The notes: generated by a model not told the origin, from the sequence alone. A stretch of DNA of 64,000 nt from Todiramphus chloris collaris (GCA_025345505.1 JANVCC010000014.1:836559-900558), one strand, 5' to 3'. Positions 48,823 to 62,500 are shown, counted from the stretch's first letter. A program made the numbers and translations.

Positions 48823-50222
48823 CAATGCATATGTAGAGGTCCTGATTGGGCCTTCAGGTGAGTGCAGACAGATGTCTGTGGCTTCTAGCTCCCTGCACGC
48901 TGAGTGCAGGGCTGCTGACCTTGGCTCTGGCAGTGCAGCTAGACCCACTTGTCCAGCCACCCGGCTCTTGTCTGTGTCACCCCCTGCCCTTCCCTGAGAA
49001 CTTACCAAGATCCAAGTGCATGGCCAGCCTGAGGTTTTTAACCCAGTAAGATGTGTTAAAAAGCATGGCCATATTCTCTCTGAACATGTTCATTTAGGAA
49101 AACTGGGGGTGAATGTCTATTGGGGTATTTCTGACAGCAGGAAGACATAAAATGATGCAGTAAATGTCTCTGGTGTCGTACAGGAACTGGGTAGAGTTGT
49201 TTAGTTAATTGAGGAATAGGCAGGATAACTGACGTATAACTTCCCCATGCAGTCACATGTGGCAGTTACACACTTACTAACAGGCTCAAACGGAGCCTGT
49301 CTTCTGATGGGCTCCAGAGTGTTTCTGCTTGCACAGAGGCAGTCTAAGTTTTGCATCATTTCCACGGTAAAATTGTCTCCATCCTTTGACAGGGACTTCA
49401 GCATGTCTTCAGAGGCACCAGGTGTGAGGTTTCATTTTGGAACAAAGGTCAAAATTAGAGGGCTGGGCTGTTTCCACTGCAGACATTTTACATATGAATG
49501 CTGCATTAAGCATGTCAAACTTTCGTTTGACTTCTGATTACATACTAGAGCATCAGTTTTAATACAAGCACATTGTTTAAACTCTGCAGGGTAGTCACAG
49601 TTTAATCTCTTGCTTGTAAAACAACCACAGGAAATTACCCTACTCTTCACTTGATGATGGTATTCATTGTGTCTGATGGGCATGTGCAGGATGGCACCAT
49701 GCAAGGGGGCTAAGGGGAGTGTAATTAGTATTTCTTTGGGCTGAAGTGCAGAATGCGAATTTAAGTGTGGCTGTTCTGTGTCTCTAGATAACAGTAGTTT
49801 CCTTGATTATAGCAAAGCCTCGTACTGTGTTTCTTTAATTTAGGATTGTCCTTACCAGTGATTCATCATTGTTAACTCATATTTTAAAGAAACCAGAAAT
49901 GTTTCAGTTAGGAAAGTTATGGTTGCGCATGAACATAACCAATGTGATGTAAAAAGAAAAAAAAAAAACAACCCAGAGATTTACCTGAAGTTTTTGCACC
50001 AAACCGTGCCCCTTAAGTTTCAACTTTATTGGTGTTAGAAGAGCCATAAAGGACGACAGACTCTACCTGATTTTGCCTGCTCTTTCCCACATGGATGCTC
50101 TAAATTCCTTGGGGGAAGCAGTGATGCAGCCTCCTGGGTTGTGTTTTTTAAGCCTAACTGCTAACAAGCTCCCACTCAGGCAAGTAGTTATTGCATAAAC
50201 AGTGCAGCTAAAGCAGTGAGAT

Positions 50223-50235
50223 TGTGTGTGTGTGT
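50223..50235. repeat. Short (TG)n microsatellite
   Basis: About six and a half TG units, followed after a few bases by a further GTGTGTG. Confidence 0.8.
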
Positions 50236-51352
50236 TCAAGTGTGTGCCTACAGTGTGAGCGGGTGGTTCTTCAGCCCTGGAGGACTGCTGCAGTGTACCA
50301 TACACAGGCATTGCCCACACCACGGGGCCTCAGAGATGCCTTATGATTCAGAGCAGTGTTTTAAGAGCTTTTATGGATGCAATAAAGACACCCATGCTAA
50401 GCGTCGTGATATGACAGTGTCCCGTGAATTGCCACAGTTTCTCAGTGATACCGTCTCTCGTTTTTGCTGCTTTTGTGAATGGGAAATCTTGCTAAAAAAT
50501 TTGTACTGGCTTTTTCTTTATTTTGAGTAGCACTAGCTGGTTGTAATTCATTTGATGTCTTGGGAGTATTTCCTGAGATTGGTTGGTAGTCCTAAGCTTG
50601 CAGGAGGTCAGGAAAACAATTTGGGATGATTTATTCACAGTAGAGAAATGGGGCTGTACTCTGTGCTGGAAAAATTACCAGTGGCAGCAGACTGAATTGT
50701 TTACTGTGCTCCAGTCCCATTATTCCAAGATTTTGGTTGGACTAGTGTCCAAACTGGAGGTGAGCAATAGTGGCAGAGGAGGGATTCATCCGTCACACAC
50801 ATGAGATAAGGAAAGGCAGAACACTGTCTTGACATAACGGAGACAGTAGAAGAAGGTTCGGTTTTCAGCTTTACCAGTTTTTTCCATGGGATAATTCTTC
50901 CACTTGGGAGACTCTGGGCTGGCAGTCACAGTTGTGGCTGTTGCTTCCTTTTGCTTGTGCTTGCTGCTCAGACATCTACTCTGAAGCCAGATGTCATCCA
51001 TATGAAAGTGACCACAGGGCAACAGAATAACAAATAAGTTTTGGAAGGTCTGTCCCATGAACAGCATTAAATGCATCTTGTGTTACTGTCTTCCACGTTT
51101 CCTCTTTGGTTTGTTTTCTGCCATCTTGCCAATCTGATTTATCCCATGTTTCTCTTTTCAACTCTTTTATGCAGGAAGGGTAATTTTTTTTTTTCTTGAT
51201 TTTTTTTTTTGCATTTTATGTTACTTTTCTTCCTTTGTTATCTCTCTTTTCATATCTGCCTACCTGATTTCTACGTTCATGGTTTCAACCTTACTTGTGT
51301 CCTTTGAGCTTCTTTGTCTCCACTGCCCTCTTCTTCCCTATCATTGTTTTTC

Positions 51353-51375
51353 TTTTTTTTTTTTTTTTTTTTTTT
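51353..51375. repeat. Poly-T tract (23 T)
   Basis: Homopolymer of 23 thymines within a longer pyrimidine-rich stretch (about 51180-51480). Confidence 0.88.
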
Positions 51376-53153
51376 GGTATGTCTTCTTTCTGCCCACCAT
51401 TTCATTTTCTCCTCTTCATTTATCTTACTCTTATCTTCTTCCCCTACCCCAGTCCCATTTCTCCCCTATGAATGTCATTTTGAATGTCATTTTGCTCCTG
51501 CCTGCCTGCCCTCTTCACACACACCAGTAAGAGATACAGCATGGGTACATCAAGGCAGGACAGAGCTTGTTCCAAACTGGCAGGGCATAGCTTGTTTCAT
51601 GTGTGTTATTGAAAATGCAAACACACAAGAGCAGTGACTGTTCTCCCAGTTCTTTTGCTGAAGGATATATGAAGAACATCAAACACCTTTGTGGTCTTTT
51701 AGATCCAGACCATTTTAAACAGCAATCCCATGAGTCGACAAGAGGATCCCTTAGGCAAATCATTCTCCTTCATTCCTACTTTGAATACGACTGTTTTCAA
51801 GGAGGTGAAAGTTTAATAGAAATGCTATCTATCTGCAAGCATTTCATCAGTGGTGATTTTTCAGCAATTACCTGCTGAGGGTAGTACACTGTGCACTCTG
51901 ACAGCATAGCTGGGGTGTGCTTTTTTTCTCTTTCACCTGCCTTAAATAATAATTTCCAAAGTGCGAGGGGGAAAACATTATGGTCATGAGAGAATATGGC
52001 TGTCTGGTTTTAGCAAAAGCCTGTAGAACATTATGCCATTGTTGGTTGAGATAGGCTTGAATAGTGAGTGCACTGGAGTTCATGGTGCTCTGGGATGGAG
52101 ACTGGGATGGAGAACATGCTTTCAAGTACTCTATCTACCAAAGTAAGAAGGAATTTTAGCATAATAAAGAAAAAAAAAGACCTTGCTCCCTTTCCCAGGC
52201 TGTGGGTCACACCTGAATATGCTCCCTTTCCCAGAGGTTAGCATCTTTGTGTGTTTTGTCTAGCTTTTTCTCCATGACTAACTATTCCTTTCATCATCCT
52301 CTCTTTTTGCATGCCAAACAGGCCCTGTAATGCTGTGAGTCACAGATCTATGAACTCCCCAGCCACAGTAAGACAGCTCCTTTTCTAGTTTGTGTCTCCT
52401 CTATATTCAAGAACAGTTAGTCACACTTCTTCTGCTCCCTTTCCTCTGCTCTCCAACTGCACAAGGAGCTGATGGTTTTTGCAGCTCTCAGTGATGGTAC
52501 AGCCCCCCAGATAATTTCTGTATTTTTCCTCATGGCCGTAGTGCGTGAGTGATATTAGTGGCAATAGAGACTGAAGGAAAGGAATTGTAAAAATCCCAGC
52601 TGTCACGTGTGCATCCTAGCTGGTATAAAATAGGATAAACAGCTCTGCCTAAGACCTGGTAGGGTGCTGGGGAGACAAGGCAGCTCCATTTAATCTCCTA
52701 TGTTAGGCAGTTTGTAAGGGCTGTAACAGGAGGTGTCATGCACTGATGTCTAGCAAAGTGTCAAGACATCCTGTTCTTGGATGGGTCATGTCCTTCATCA
52801 TCACGTCTGACATGTGTGTGATGTTTGTTGGTAAATGAAGTTCTATTAATTTGGGGCAGAAATTTGAGCATTTTGTCCCATTGGTATTGCTGAGGTTCTG
52901 AAAACATTGTCCATAAATAACAATGAACGGTTAAAATATCAATTTTCTTTTGAAAAATATTAATCCATTTTTCTGGTCAAACCATTTGATTTCAATGATT
53001 TCTGAACATTTTATTTCTAATGTATTGGTAGTTATCCTTATGAGTACATTGCCATTCACATTTTGAAGCAAACGATGATGAAACTGAAACTCCAAACCTT
53101 TAATTTCTAAGTCATCCTGTTGAAGTAAGGTAACTCCATCACTTTCAAAGTAA

Positions 53154-53171
53154 TTTTTTTTTTTTTTTTTT
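53154..53171. repeat. Poly-T tract (18 T)
   Basis: Homopolymer of 18 thymines with no transposon recognised beside it. Confidence 0.85.
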
Positions 53172-56100
53172 AAGCTGGACATTTGTTTAAGACAGATTTT
53201 TTCACTAAGAATGGTTTGATGAGTCATTATTTTTTTCAATGAAAAGCTTTTTCATTTCTGAAAATTCCCAACTGCTTCCTCCAGTGTCTTTTCACGACTT
53301 ATCTGTCACTTACAGTTTCTTAATTCTCTCTGGCTGAAAGAACTTATGGAATGGACAATATCTCCAGTTCAAGCAAAGAAGAGCATGAAGCTGATGCAGC
53401 ACAGTAACAGCATAGTACTATTGATTTATTTCCAAATCTTAAAATAATAATGGAATTTTTTTTAAGAGAAGGGGGAGGAATTTTATATAGTAACTTTTTA
53501 TTTGTTAATCCATTTTAGTCACTACAGAAGTATTTTGTAGTTATTATATATAAAGAGCTGTGTCACTGGACTGTTGCTTAGTCAAATGCTGTGAAAACTA
53601 CAGGAATTTTAATCATAAAAGATTCTTCTAGATCATAGGATAGATACCTGTTTTCATATATTTTATTTTATTTGAGGAATATATGGTCTTGTTTGAGTTG
53701 TATTGTTTAAACAGCTTCCCCACAATGACTTTTATTGTATATTCTAGCTCAATTTGCAAGATAAATCATGTTCCCTTGACAGGACTAAATACCAACTGCA
53801 GCATACTGCCGTATTCAGTTAGACGTGTCCTTCCTGCAGCAGGTTACCACATTTTCCTGTCTATAGTTAGACGATAAGTATTCAGATGCTTAATGCATAT
53901 ACATAAGGGTATTTCAGTCCTTCTTTGCAAAACGCTTTCTGTAAAAATGCAAAAGGATTCACTGCTTTGCAAATTGATCCCTTGCATTTGCAGCAATTAG
54001 AATTAATTGCAAAAAATTGACTTGCTGGCCTGGAAAATGAGTGTGCTGGTGAAGGCACAGATCTCAAATTCTGTAAATAAATTAAAAAAACAAAAACAAA
54101 ACCCAAAAAGGTTTATTATATCAGCAGATTCATTTATCAATCCAAAGACAGTTTTAGTTAATATGCAGGGTGGTATCCACATGGCAGGCAACAGGTAATC
54201 TCTATCCATTTTTGCAGCCAGTAGTGGAGAAATATTTAAGTCAGGCTGCCAACTTTGGAAAGTTTTAATTTTACATTTATTGGCGTATTTGCATTCTGTC
54301 TAATCAAAATACTTTTAAGGTTCCTTGTTTTCTGAAGACCAGTAACACAGTGTAACACTGCTATAACATAGGTAACGCCAGACTTTAATGTATTCAGAGA
54401 AATTAAATGTAGCTACTTTGTGTGTCATGATGTTAAATTCCTTCTTGTGTGAAAGGGATTAATGGTCTTAAGAAAGGATTATTAATAATGGTTAATGATT
54501 TAGTAGAACATGTTGTTTCTGAACGAGTTCAAAATTGCTACGTGTTGGGAAGTATGTGATACATGGGTGCTCTTGCTGCTCAGCCTTTCCCTGCACAGTG
54601 GGTTAGGTGGGAGAAGAGACACATGGGACAGTGAATCTCACAGATGTGATGTTTTCCAAAACAGTGAGATGGTTCAGTGGTAATTTGAAAGTTCGTGTAC
54701 TGCACTCATGTGACAGAGAAGGCAAAAGGGACTTGCAGAGAATGCAGAATGGAAATCGCTTGTCACCCTTGAGAGGGGAAGGTTAGTTTAACATTGCCCT
54801 GTGAGCAAAAAGACTCATTAAGGCCTAGTGAACCTTAAAAGCTTTGGAGTTCAGGCCCTGGCTGATTATTCAGATAGTTTTAGCATTCCTCTCAATTGCT
54901 TTACCATCATCTTCACATTACCTTTCCAGTGGTGGTGTCCTTTGAGCTGCCCAGTGTAGCTGGGGAAAGCCAGCAAGCATGCCTGTAAATCCCTTGATAA
55001 TGTGGTAAGAGAAATGCTCAAAATTATCAGCTCACCTTCCATGAATCTCCTCTGGGATCTGCCCTGCTGTTGCTCCTGGTTCTTCACAACCATACATCCC
55101 TCATCTTGTCATGCCCGTTAAGGATTATGAGGTGTAGCAGAGGGAGGCAAAGGCAGATTTATGCCTCTGCATTTACAAATGATAAATCTTTTCTCTGCTG
55201 CCCTTCTAAACCTCTTCTTTCAGTGAAGAAGAACTTTGTTCAAAAGCAGACCCAAGCATTTGAAAACTTATTTCTGTAGAGAAAAGGTGTTTTGATTAAA
55301 TCAAGTGTCATAAAACATGTGAGTTTTATGAAAAATACACTTTCTAAAAAAAAATATATATACTTTCTATGCCAGAACATCTTACATACTTACATCTTCA
55401 TTGCTCCATTTCTTCTGTTCTCATTATGTGTCAGGGGCTGTGGCTGCCCTGAATTTCTTGTCGTGGAAGGTGGAGAGTGGCTATAGACAGCCTCCCAAGA
55501 AGGACTGTGACCGAGGAACTCTGTAGTTCACAGTAGCTTTCTGAGAAGCTTGAGAGATTTTATCAGTGGTGCTAGCTATGATATGGTACTACAGAAATGT
55601 CAGAATTAAAATATTATGAGTTTTGCATGAAATCTGTTCCTCAGCTCAAAGCTTCAAATTCAGTATCTTAATAGTTACCAAAAATCAATCAGTATGCCAA
55701 AGCATCAGTATTTTTTAATTGGTCTTTTTTTCAGTGAGAACTGGAACAGGGCAGCTCTGTGACTGTGTGTTGATTTTTCAGTTTGGATATGAAACTTCTC
55801 ATCATTTCCTGGAAAGCCAAGCTTGTCTGACTTCACTTGCTTCTGGTGTCTTTGCAAATGGAAGAGATTTGATGCACTCTGGCCCTAAGCCATGCCATGC
55901 CCCTTCTTAGGAAATGCTTGGTTTTCCATTACACATCTGTCTTTACAATGTTCCAGGGTGACACGATATTGGGAAATGTATAAAGCAAAACCTAAAACCA
56001 ACTCTAAGGCTAAATGGTAGTGAAGGTGATTGCTGTCACTGTTCCTTAAGGTACATTGAAATAACTACTTTGCAAAGCTACCTATGGATCACTTTAAGCC

Positions 56101-56669
56101 AGTGTATATTATTTGTTTCTTGCAGGTTTTTTGTTTTCTGTAGTTGTCTTGTTTATGTTCCTTAAGTAAGACCCTTCTTCTTCAAGGGTCCCTTTCATAC
56201 ACTTACTTAAATCCCACATCTTTTGTGACAATGGGAGAGGGCTGCTGTCTTTATATGGTCTAACATGAACAGAAGCCTTTCCTGCCATCTCTGGACTATG
56301 AGTCCTTTCACATGGGTGCAGAAAACTTGCACATTTACATCTCTCCTGTACCTGTTGGCATTTCAACTGTATTTCTTCTTTAGCCTGGAAATGTCTTCCA
56401 ACAGAGAGGAAGATTCCTCATGACTGTTTTGGACAAACAGTTGTCTTTCTTTATGAGCTTGTTCCTTGTCTTAATTAATGTTAATCACTTTTACCTCTCA
56501 GTTCAAAACTGTGATATTCATGTTCACACTACATAAGAAAACTTTGAAAAAGCAGAAGTTGTTAGATTGTTTCAACAAACAAAAATTGATTTTCAAAATT
56601 ATTTTGTTGTGCCAGATATGATAATATTCTATTGCTTCTGCAGACAGGGAGTGATGGCGTAGGATTTTG

Positions 56670-57013
56670 TAAGGGAAGACCTAATCACTCTCTTCAAACT
56701 ACCTGAAAGGAGGTTGTAGCCAAGTGGGGAACAGTCTGTTCTCCCATGTAGCAGGTGGTAGGACAAGAGGAGATGATCTCGAGTTGTGCCAGGGAAGGTT
56801 TAGATGGGATATTAGGAAAAAATTCTTCACAGAAATGGTTGTAAAGTGCTGGACCAGGCTCCCCAGGAAAGTGTTTGAGTAACTGTCCCTGGAGGTATTT
56901 AAAAGATGTGCAGATATGGTGCTGAGGGACATGGTTTAGTGATGATCTGACAGTGCATGGTTAATGGTTGAACTTGATGACCTTAAAGGTTTCTTCCAGC
57001 TGGAAGATTCTGC
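56670..57013 (+). mobile_element. CR1 LINE 3' end fragment
   Basis: About 345 bp of sense CR1 3' sequence. It begins at AAGGGAAGACCTAATCACTC, passes through CTACCTGAAAGGAGGTTGTA and GGAGGTATTTAAAAGATGTG, and ends GAACTTGATGACCTTAAAGG then GATTCTG. It parallels 29270-29630 of the longer copy. The coding remnant has lost its frame. It is a 5'-truncated dead insertion. Confidence 0.92.
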
Positions 57014-59095
57014 ACAGTATTAACATTTTGGAGGAAAAAGGATTTTGCAGTCTATGTGTACATTCAAGCCATGTTTCTCCTGGTAAGACAGACCAGTTCT
57101 TCAGTGTGGTGAATATTTGCACTTGCAGAACACATTTGGCACCTCTTCATCTTCAAGACAGTACAGTGGGTTCAACCCACCACAAAGCGAAACCTTATGT
57201 TATCTTCACATATACACCAACATATTTCACGTAGTCTGCTGGAAATCTGCTGACTGCATTTGGTGGACTGTGTTGGATTTGAAATGACAGCATGACTTTA
57301 TTGCTTATAACCAGAGCCTACAGTTCCCTTTCAGCCCCAGAATGAAAAATCCATCATCTGCAGTTGGTCTGCAAAAGTCTACACGAGTTTTAAGATGGTT
57401 TTATAAAAACTGATGTAGAATTTGGGATTATTAAAGTTATTACTGGGCCACTTTATGGCGCTGTGGATCATTCTGGAAATCCAGATGGAAGGGAAAAAAA
57501 CACAGGAAGACTCATTGCTTCCTTCAACTTACAAGGTCTATCACAGGAGAGTTAGGAAGATTTTCACAAGTGGGTGGAGTGTGCCTCAGAACTCTTGTTA
57601 TAATCCAAGAGATAATCTTAAAAGATGTGTGACAATCTTCAATAACCTGAGATCCAGATTATCCAAGAGATATTATGAAAAGATATATGGACATACTGTT
57701 TCCCCATCACTCAAAAAGGGTCGCAACCACACAGAATTTAGGTCTTGGAGCCTTGATCTGTGTCGTGGCTGCAGCAATGCAGAACCTTGCTTGCTTCTAT
57801 TTATTTACTCATTAATTTCCTTGATGGAGATTTTTGTGACACCATTATGATGAAATACCACTTTTAATATTACCAAGTACTTAACAGTGCTTCATATGAA
57901 CTGACTGTAGAAAAGTGATGCTTCAGAAGAGGGAATTTATATATTTTTTTAATAAAAAGATGTATTTCCTGGGAGAATGGAATTACAGTAATTACTACTT
58001 GAACTTGCAATCAGTATTTAAAATCATCCAAAAAATTTGAAATTGTACACAAAGAGGAACATTTGAGGGTTTTTTTTAAGATAGCAATTCTGATGAGACT
58101 TTGAGAAGACCAGCCTGTGAGTCCATATTTCATAAGTTTGAGAACCGTACTGAGCACACAATGGAGCTGCACACATCAAGCCAATCAGTAGAGCAGGAGG
58201 GCTCTTGACATCTCACCTTCTGCCATTAGAAGGAGAAATCAGCCAAATGAAAAAATGAAGCATTGATTCCATCTGGATGTCAGTAATGCCCAGGATGACA
58301 AGCCCCTGCTTATTTTGTTTTTCATAAATATTTTATAATAAATGCATTCCAGGTTCCTTCATTAAATATAGTCTTCCAAAAAAGAGTAAGTTAATTTTTG
58401 TCCCCTCTGCATATCCTACAAGCTATAACAAGGGGCTAGTCACAAATTGCTATGTATTTATATTGTGAAGTGCTGAATGTTGGGAAGTGTGGCTTTAAAA
58501 ATAATCAAAACACACAACCCATCTTTCCAGCTTGTGACTCCTACTCAGTTATGGATTAACCACAAGGCAGGATTCACCACCTTGCAGAGAAACCGGCTAC
58601 TAAGACCATCAGTGAAGTTTTTCTTCTTAGAGAGAGAGCATCTCCCAGCTCTGACCTTCTACCCTTAATATTTATCTTTTCATTTTAAGAAAAATGCTAT
58701 TTTACCACTGTTGAAAGATGACAGAGGAAGCACAGTTTTGGCCAGAGCTGTGTGTGAGCAGCATGTGGCACCAAGAGAGGGGGAAGCTCTGAGATGTGGT
58801 CATTCTTTATCCATGGATCAGAACAAAATAGCAAAGTGGGCTGCTCTGAAAGTGCCACCTGCCACTGGCTTCCTAAGTAACCCTCATGCAACCAATTAGG
58901 ACATGAAGGATTTTCTTTTCAGCTTGTGTAGAACCACTAATTTCATTTATCAGCCTTCCTTTCCAACATTTCCATCATAAGGTCATGAAGGTGCTTCAGG
59001 ATTATCTAATACTTGAGCCCTTATTCACTCAAATTGCAGCTGCCATTGTATTCCAGTTCAAGTACATGGGAGTATGCTAAGGCCACCGTGACTGT

Positions 59096-59138
59096 TATAT
59101 GTATATATATATTTTTGTTTGTTTGTTTGTTTGTTTTT
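59096..59138. repeat. (TA)n followed by (TTTG)n microsatellite
   Basis: TATATGTATATATATAT is followed directly by about five TTTG units and a T-run: a compound simple repeat. Confidence 0.85.
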
Positions 59139-59454
59139 AAGGGCTGCATATCAAATAAATGAAAGAAATGTACATGAAGTGTAATTTTTCAGTGAACACC
59201 CAAAATATCCAGACATAGATATGAAATGGGTGTCTGTACAGTAGCCTGTAGTAGTAGGTGGTAAAAGGACAGCTACCGTACAAAAAATTACTGTCATAAC
59301 ATCTGAATAAACTGTTATGTTAACACTTCAGATTTTAGTTTTGTTTTACTGATGCATATGCTTGTTTCTTTCAATTGGCAAAACACCATTTTACAATGGC
59401 AATACACGTGTCCTAATTTCTCCAACTCTGTCTTTTCTCCATCCCTGTCTTTCC

Positions 59455-59491
59455 TTTTTTTTTTTTTTTTTTTTTTTTTGGGGGGGGGGGG
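59455..59491. repeat. T25 followed by G12 homopolymers
   Basis: Twenty-five thymines run straight into twelve guanines. The G-run could form a G-quadruplex only with other G-runs nearby, which are not seen. Such junctions are prone to sequencing and assembly length errors, so the exact lengths should be treated with care. Confidence 0.85.
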
Positions 59492-60767
59492 TTATTGAGG
59501 AAAAAACGCAGTTGATGAGACTCAGAAAATGTGTTAATGGGGTAAAGTTACATAGTAATGTCAGGAAGTCTGCTTAAAGCAATACTTAGGACTCAGGCTT
59601 TGGTTATCATAGGAAAAGAGAATTAAACTGTGTATGATAACCAGAAAAGATGTATCTGTATCCTACAATGTAGCTCTCTAGCTGCTTCAAAATAAACAAC
59701 AAAATCTATACAAAACCATGAAAAATCTTGTGCTACATTCCCTGAAGAAAGAAAACTTAAGACTCTTAAAGCTTCATATTTAATAATAGTTGTTTTTTTT
59801 CTTGACGAAGCAATGGTGATGATGTATTGCAAGATTAATACATAAATCATTAGGAAACTTCAGTAATTTTAATACAGCAAGTCTGTGTTCTGTTTAATTC
59901 ACTGATTCATCCTAAGGCATGTATTGAAATTTTGTTTGGCCTTTCATTAAAAACCCCAGCATGTCACCCACGTTTTGCATCACTTGTCTTTTAATGGAGC
60001 ACATAGCAATCAGGTTGTTCTGCCATTGGTTCTTGGTGCACTCTGCCCTCCAGGCAGATTGACACGATGGAAATTGGGGATCGTGGAGATGGGCAAGGGG
60101 AGGATGACATGTGCAAGACAAGTGTGGCGTGTAAAAGGTCCACGTCAGGAAGACTTCCATGCTTACACTGGCCAGGCTAAACATAGCTGGGTGTCGGGCA
60201 GTATGGTCACAGGTTCTCTGAGCCTTTTGTTGAAGTAAGACATGTCAGGGAAGAGAAAGGGTGCTGTCATTGCACCCTTCTCTCAGTCGGTCTGTATCTG
60301 CTTCCTCCAAATGTGTGCATAATGCAAAAGCAACTGTTAATGAAAGAAAAAGCTGAGAGCAGTGTGAGAGCCTGTGCACAGAAGGTGTGGAGGAAGTGGT
60401 CTGTGCCAAGCAGCAATTTTGTTTCCCCTATTACTCAGTGGGTACCCTGAGCAGACTTAATGCTCTGCTAAACATCACTGGTTGTAAACGGGAGTCCTCT
60501 ACAGAACACAGACCTGCTAAAGCCAGACAGAGAAGAAACCAGAGTAAGATTGACTGCCAAGGGAAGTGCTAAACATGGATCCAGTTTTCAGACTTGGATA
60601 GCAGCTGAGTCCATATTTAAACACCTCATTATCCACTGCAGGCTCCTGTTTGAAATTTAGCCTCTTATTACTTTTTACAAATACATTGCCCCAGCATGCT
60701 AGGGAGACTGCTGCTGGAGACAGCACCATGGAGATGAGTGGTAAAATCAGCTTCTGGTGGAAAAGGA

Positions 60768-60828
60768 GAAAAAAAAAAACAAAACCAAAAAAACCAAAAA
60801 AAAACAAAAAAAACCAAAAAAACAAAAC
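60768..60828. repeat. A-rich (CAAAAA)n-like repeat
   Basis: Sixty bases consisting only of A with single or paired C after a short purine start, an irregular AAAAAAACC-type array. The lysine/asparagine-rich frame across it is an artefact of the repeat. Confidence 0.88.
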
Positions 60829-61948
60829 AGTAAACCACAAGGCACTCACCCACTCCAGAATTGAATACTTACTTATTTTGTTTTGGCAAAAAATGCAAAA
60901 CAATCCCTTTCTCTTCTCTTTCCTAATTTTTGTAACGGCAATTCAAACTTGTCAGTCTATGTTGCAAAAAAATCTTAAGCCAAAAATAAGAAGTTCTGCT
61001 AAAATTAACTGAACAGAAATGCATAGCCTGCCTTATCCCGATCCTTTGTTCATCAGTATAGAATCCATAAAAAACTATTTTAAAAAGAAGGAGAAGGTCT
61101 TATATTTTGCTGCTCCCTTGCATGGATTTCAAAGCAGCTAATTAAATTATGTCTACCTTAACTCCTGTAGTTTCCACTTAGTGAGTTGTGCATTGCCCTA
61201 TTTTATCAGCACTGACTCAACAAAATGCTATGGAGGGGCATCTTCCAGGGAAGACTGTGGTAGGAAGAGTGTCCCACAGAGAGGCCCACTCAAATGAGAG
61301 GGTGAGCATGAACTTTTCCAAGCTACCAGTGCCTTGCCTTTCCACTGGACATGTTCCCACCAAGTCCTTGCTCCAGTTTTCTTAGCTGCTGACCAGGTAC
61401 AGGTTTGTCACATGCTGTCTGCCATACCTCAAGCATGATGAACAGTATTTATTAGGACAGATGCCTGGGCAGTCAAACACCAGTACCTCTTAGCTTTCTA
61501 GCCAACTGGCCAGTGTGCTTATATAATGCTGCGAGCTACTAGTCTTTTGTCTGGTTGGCCACCTACTTAGGAGATAGAGTTTCTCTGCTTGAGAGTCTGC
61601 CTGCCTTGTTATGAAGCATTGATACCCTCTGTCCTCAGAGGTCCAAGCATCATGGGCACATTACGTACTCTGGTCTGCCAGCAGTTTGCTGATAAGCTGT
61701 GATCTGACTTGGGCTTCTTGGCCTCTTGTACATACTTTCATTTATTAAAGCTTTTTGAGCATTCAGAAAATGAAAGCAATGTGGAAATGTGTAATGTGAT
61801 TTTTATTTTATTTAGTATACAATTATACTTTCTTCCAGTGTAGAAAAAGCACATACAGAGCATAGAGTACCAAGAGAAGATAGCTGTAGATGCATAGGCT
61901 TTGAAGTCAGGTAATTCCATGTGTAAGAGAAATACATTTTATGGTTGT

Positions 61949-62176
61949 AAACTGAAAGAGGGTAGACTTAGATTGGACAGAAGGAACAAATTTTTTTATG
62001 GTGAGACACTGGCACGGGCTTTCTAGGGAGGTTTGTGGATGCCCCACAGGGGCCACGTTCAAGGCCAGGTTAGATGGGACTCTGAGCAACCTGGTCTAGT
62101 GGGAGGTGTCCTGCCCTGGTGGCAGGGGAGTTGGAACTGGATGATCTTTAAAGGTCCTTTCCAACCCAAACCACTC
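61949..62176 (+). mobile_element. CR1 LINE 3' end fragment, sense
   Basis: About 228 bp of CR1 3' sequence of a different subfamily from the copy at 56670. Landmarks are ACTGAAAGAGGGTAGACTTA, GTGGATGCCCCACAGGGGCC, GAGCAACCTGGTCTAGTGGG and GGAACTGGATGATCTTTAAA, ending in CCTTTCCAACCCAAACC. It is 5'-truncated, and its 3' end abuts the 3' end of the antisense copy that follows. Confidence 0.9.
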
Positions 62177-62500
62177 ACAGAGTCACAGAATTGCTCAGGT
62201 TGGAAAAGACCTTCAAGATCATCAAGTCCAACCTCAGCCTAACCCTGCTACCCTAACCCTAACAACCAACTGCTAAACTATGTCCCCAAGCACCACATCC
62301 AAATGATTTTTAAACATTCAGGGATGGTGACTCAACCACTTCCCTGGGGAGCCCGTTCCAGTGCTTAACAACCTTTTCTGTAAAGAAGTTTTTCCTGATA
62401 TCCAACCTAAACCTACCCTGGTGTAACTTGAGGCCATTTGCCATTGTCCTGTCACCTGTCACCAGTGAGAAGAGACCAACCCCCGATTCTCTGATCTCTT
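62174..62500 (-). mobile_element. CR1 LINE 3' end fragment, antisense
   Basis: About 325 bp of reversed CR1 3' sequence: CACAGAGTCACAGAATTGCT, AGGTTGGAAAAGACCTTCAA, AAGTCCAACCTCAGCCTAAC, and on through CCCGTTCCAGTGCTTAACAA to AGTGAGAAGAGACC. The - strand frame still reads coding remnants such as [16 protein letters not shown] from the CR1 ORF2 C-terminus. It lies tail to tail with the sense copy ending at 62176, essentially without spacer. Confidence 0.92.
62251..62262. repeat. Two CCCTAA units inside CR1
   Basis: CCCTAACCCTAA is telomere-like by chance. It sits inside the CR1 3' region, next to a third degenerate unit upstream, and I believe it is part of that CR1 subfamily rather than an interstitial telomere. 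Confidence 0.75.

Larger units (their letters stand above)
48253..56669. other. Intron downstream of exon B, first part
   Basis: AT-rich intron with one CR1 tail (48631), a GT run (50223) and T-runs (51353, 53154). I looked for the next DHRSX exon, which should open by completing an AG-N Ser codon and carry a YAQSK-like motif, and did not see it. Other short direct repeats include GAATGTCATTTT twice at 51470-51494 and GCTCCCTTTCCCAG twice near 52186-52234. Confidence 0.6.
57014..61948. other. Intron downstream of exon B, middle part
   Basis: AT-rich intron with several low-complexity tracts (59096, 59455, 60768). A 142-codon open frame at 57422-57850 has no motif I recognise and no splice context, so I treat it as chance. 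No exon or RNA gene was recognised. Confidence 0.55.

Noticed and set aside
57422-57850. 142-codon open frame on the + strand
   Set aside because: No recognisable domain or homologue and no flanking splice sites. The base composition matches the surrounding intron.
62251-62262. Interstitial telomere repeat
   Set aside because: Only two CCCTAA units, embedded in a CR1 3' region where such a sequence belongs to the element.
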